Shown here piece by piece: positions 62,620 through 64,000 of a DNA stretch of 64,000 bases. The stretch is from Bemisia tabaci (taxonomy: Eukaryota; Arthropoda; Insecta; Hemiptera; Aleyrodidae). The notes below the pieces were generated by a model. The model searched no databases. It was not told where the DNA came from and was given only the letters and a program-made list of their open reading frames with translations. The stretch lies in the NCBI RefSeq assembly GCF_918797505.1, contig NC_092801.1, positions 28,240,477 to 28,304,476 on the forward strand. Direction: 5' to 3'. The position numbers and the translations under genes are program-made. Every line of letters begins with the position of its first letter. The stretch's first letter is position 1.

Positions 62620-63041
62620 AGGAAGCTCCAACCCAGTAGTTAAAGCTTCCTTAACCGCGAAAACTTTAAAATTCAAATTTTCAAATTTTGAACGTAAAGT
62701 ACATTTTTTCCATCACGAGATAAAAGCACAAACAAGTTTTGAATTGTTGACTGTATCACCATGATTCCAAAAATACAATACACAACATAGCATTGACTAA
62801 CAATAAAACAGTATGCAATAAAATAAAGTCATGACAAGGAACATAGCCGAAAATGGCGCCGATTCCCATCAACCAACGCGCGGTCTCTACAATGTAACAT
62901 GCTGCATTGATACTCCCCAGCTGGGACCGTCCGGAATAGCAGCTCTAGTGCAAGCACCAGAGCCGCTAAAATGGTACCAATTGATGCGATATATCGCATG
63001 TCGCTCTGACACAAAATATGGCGTCCATGGAATCACCTTAA

Positions 63042-63812
63042 TCATGAGAAATTGCAACCCTGACTCCTAGACACCCTCCGGACTTACTGGGCGTAACTTC
63101 GGGTGAAAATCCCTTTTCTCCGGACAAAAACAAATTTGCACAAGTGCGGGAAGTTGTTGCTCCGACACCCCGGATTTAATTGCACGGAGTCGCGGAATGC
63201 TCGGCACTAAGTGGCTTAACATCGACGGAACCGCAACAACTTGAAAAAGTCAATTCAATGCTCATTCAAAAAAACGAATTCTCGGAATTATCACTGGCGG
63301 TTGTACCCTTTCATACCGGCGCCGCTTTGTTCGCTCCAACGCGGTCGCTACCTTCTCGACTGGCGACAAACTTTTCTCTTCTTCCGCGTGCATATTTTCG
63401 AAAAGGGGGAAAGAGGTCGCGCGGGGCGCGTCGATCTTCTCAGATACAGCCAAGTGAAATTGCACGAGGGCGAGGTTGCCAATTTCAGCCCTTTTTTAAA
63501 TCTTTTTGCGGTGAAAATATCTGCGTGAGCTGTCTTCTGAATGGGATACGATACACACTTCAAATTTCAAATAGTCAATGGACCGCGTTCAGCAGAACGA
63601 AACCAAGCCTTATCAGGTATTGCGAAATTTAACTGGACAGTTCAATTGTTTACAAGAGAACGTTTGTGCAGAATCCTTTGAAAATTTTAAGGAAATTGCG
63701 TCATGATATGCAGGAAGTTTACCTACTGTTTGCGAAAAAATCCGCACAGCCGTTGTCATGTTAAAAATCCAATTTCTCGGTTAAATTTGGCACTAGCTGA
63801 TGTGACTTAGTG
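63042..63812. other. GC-mixed stretch with an unrecognised 150-codon frame
   Basis: A plus-strand frame at 63,180-63,632 (150 codons) is overlapped by 95-codon sense and 67-71-codon antisense frames in other phases. It shows no motif or domain; coding is doubtful. Confidence 0.25.
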
Positions 63813-64000
63813 CATGGAGAAAAACAGATCGTGCGTGGGACCCGAAGTTTAGGTCATGTGGATCTCTGAAGTTTTCAGATTGAGCAACTGAATCCTGTAG
63901 ATCTAGCTATCGAGGTTCGGATCACACATCTGAAACTTCAGTTCTTAGGATGTGAAAACCGAAGCACTTCAGTTGTAAGAACTGAAGTTTCAGATGTGTG
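63813..64000. mobile_element. MITE family K, copy running off the window
   Basis: CATGGAGAAAAACAGATCGT, then GCGTGGGACCCGAAGTTTAG and CACACATCTGAAACTTCAGT match 58,891-59,246. The window ends shortly past its centre. Confidence 0.8.

Larger units (their letters stand above)
60918..63037. mobile_element. MITE family E copy split by a ~1.7-kb insertion, TTAA-flanked
   Basis: GGTGATTCGATGGACGCCAT at the left and GGCGTCCATGGAATCACC at the right, with TTAA at 60,914-60,917 and 63,038-63,041. The palindromic core matches 7,035-7,479 up to about 61,290. The remaining right arm resumes at ~62,970 (AAAATGGTACCAATTGATGC). The material between is foreign and includes a transposase relic. Confidence 0.75.

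Noticed and set aside
63180..63632. 150-codon frame as a conserved gene
   Set aside because: Overlapping sense and antisense frames, no motif, no supporting signals; left as unrecognised.

Overview
The window looks like insect nuclear DNA. It is AT-rich and non-operonic, has eukaryotic retroelements and DNA transposons at every turn, and shows no bacterial gene layout. Several miniature-element ends here (GGACGTATTT..., ACGCCGTATGA...) remind me of whitefly/hemipteran genomes, but that is memory, not proof. I recognise no host gene, tRNA or rRNA. The window is best read as an accessory, transposon-dense interval.

Layout. 0-15 kb: old miniature inverted-repeat elements (MITEs, called families A-L below), a reverse-transcriptase relic with a YVDD motif, and a 5'-truncated non-LTR retrotransposon with a 12-bp target duplication. 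15-19.4 kb: a 40-bp TG-rich minisatellite split by a MITE, a ~177-bp satellite array with alternating unit types, then a long purine-rich block facing a pyrimidine-rich block. 19.4-31.7 kb: more MITEs, an A-tailed retroposed segment with a target duplication, and a 1.28-kb hAT-like non-autonomous element.

31,726-39,413 holds a complete, very young BEL/Pao LTR retrotransposon: perfect 5-bp target duplication, LTRs differing by one base of a T-run, and long open gag and pol frames. It carries two extra frames between pol and the 3' LTR. One is a proline-rich 10-residue-repeat protein, the other a small protein with a SIAH-type RING finger. Each extra ATG lies one base after an acceptor-like AG, and the LTR holds a donor-like GTGAGT, so both could be expressed from spliced RNAs.

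39.4-50 kb: nested MITEs, a 172-bp tandem repeat, a large fold-back that may derive from a Penelope-like element tail, and a 33-bp minisatellite. 50,143-57,680 is a 7.5-kb element with 2.03-kb terminal inverted repeats that differ at only three places I could find, AG...CT ends and a 6-bp target duplication. These are hallmarks of Polinton/Maverick elements, yet the 3.5-kb core has one credible gene (minus strand, with a possible PC4-like fold and a nearby polyadenylation signal) plus a tandem array made from a hAT-MITE motif. A paralogous unoccupied site lies at 41.4 kb. 57,741-60,739 is a fold-back element whose arms contain exact 130-bp tandem repeats. 60,918-63,037 is a TTAA-flanked MITE split by an insertion with a mariner-like transposase relic. 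The window ends inside a MITE.

The genes do not form a pathway. They belong to separate mobile elements that repeatedly inserted into one another.
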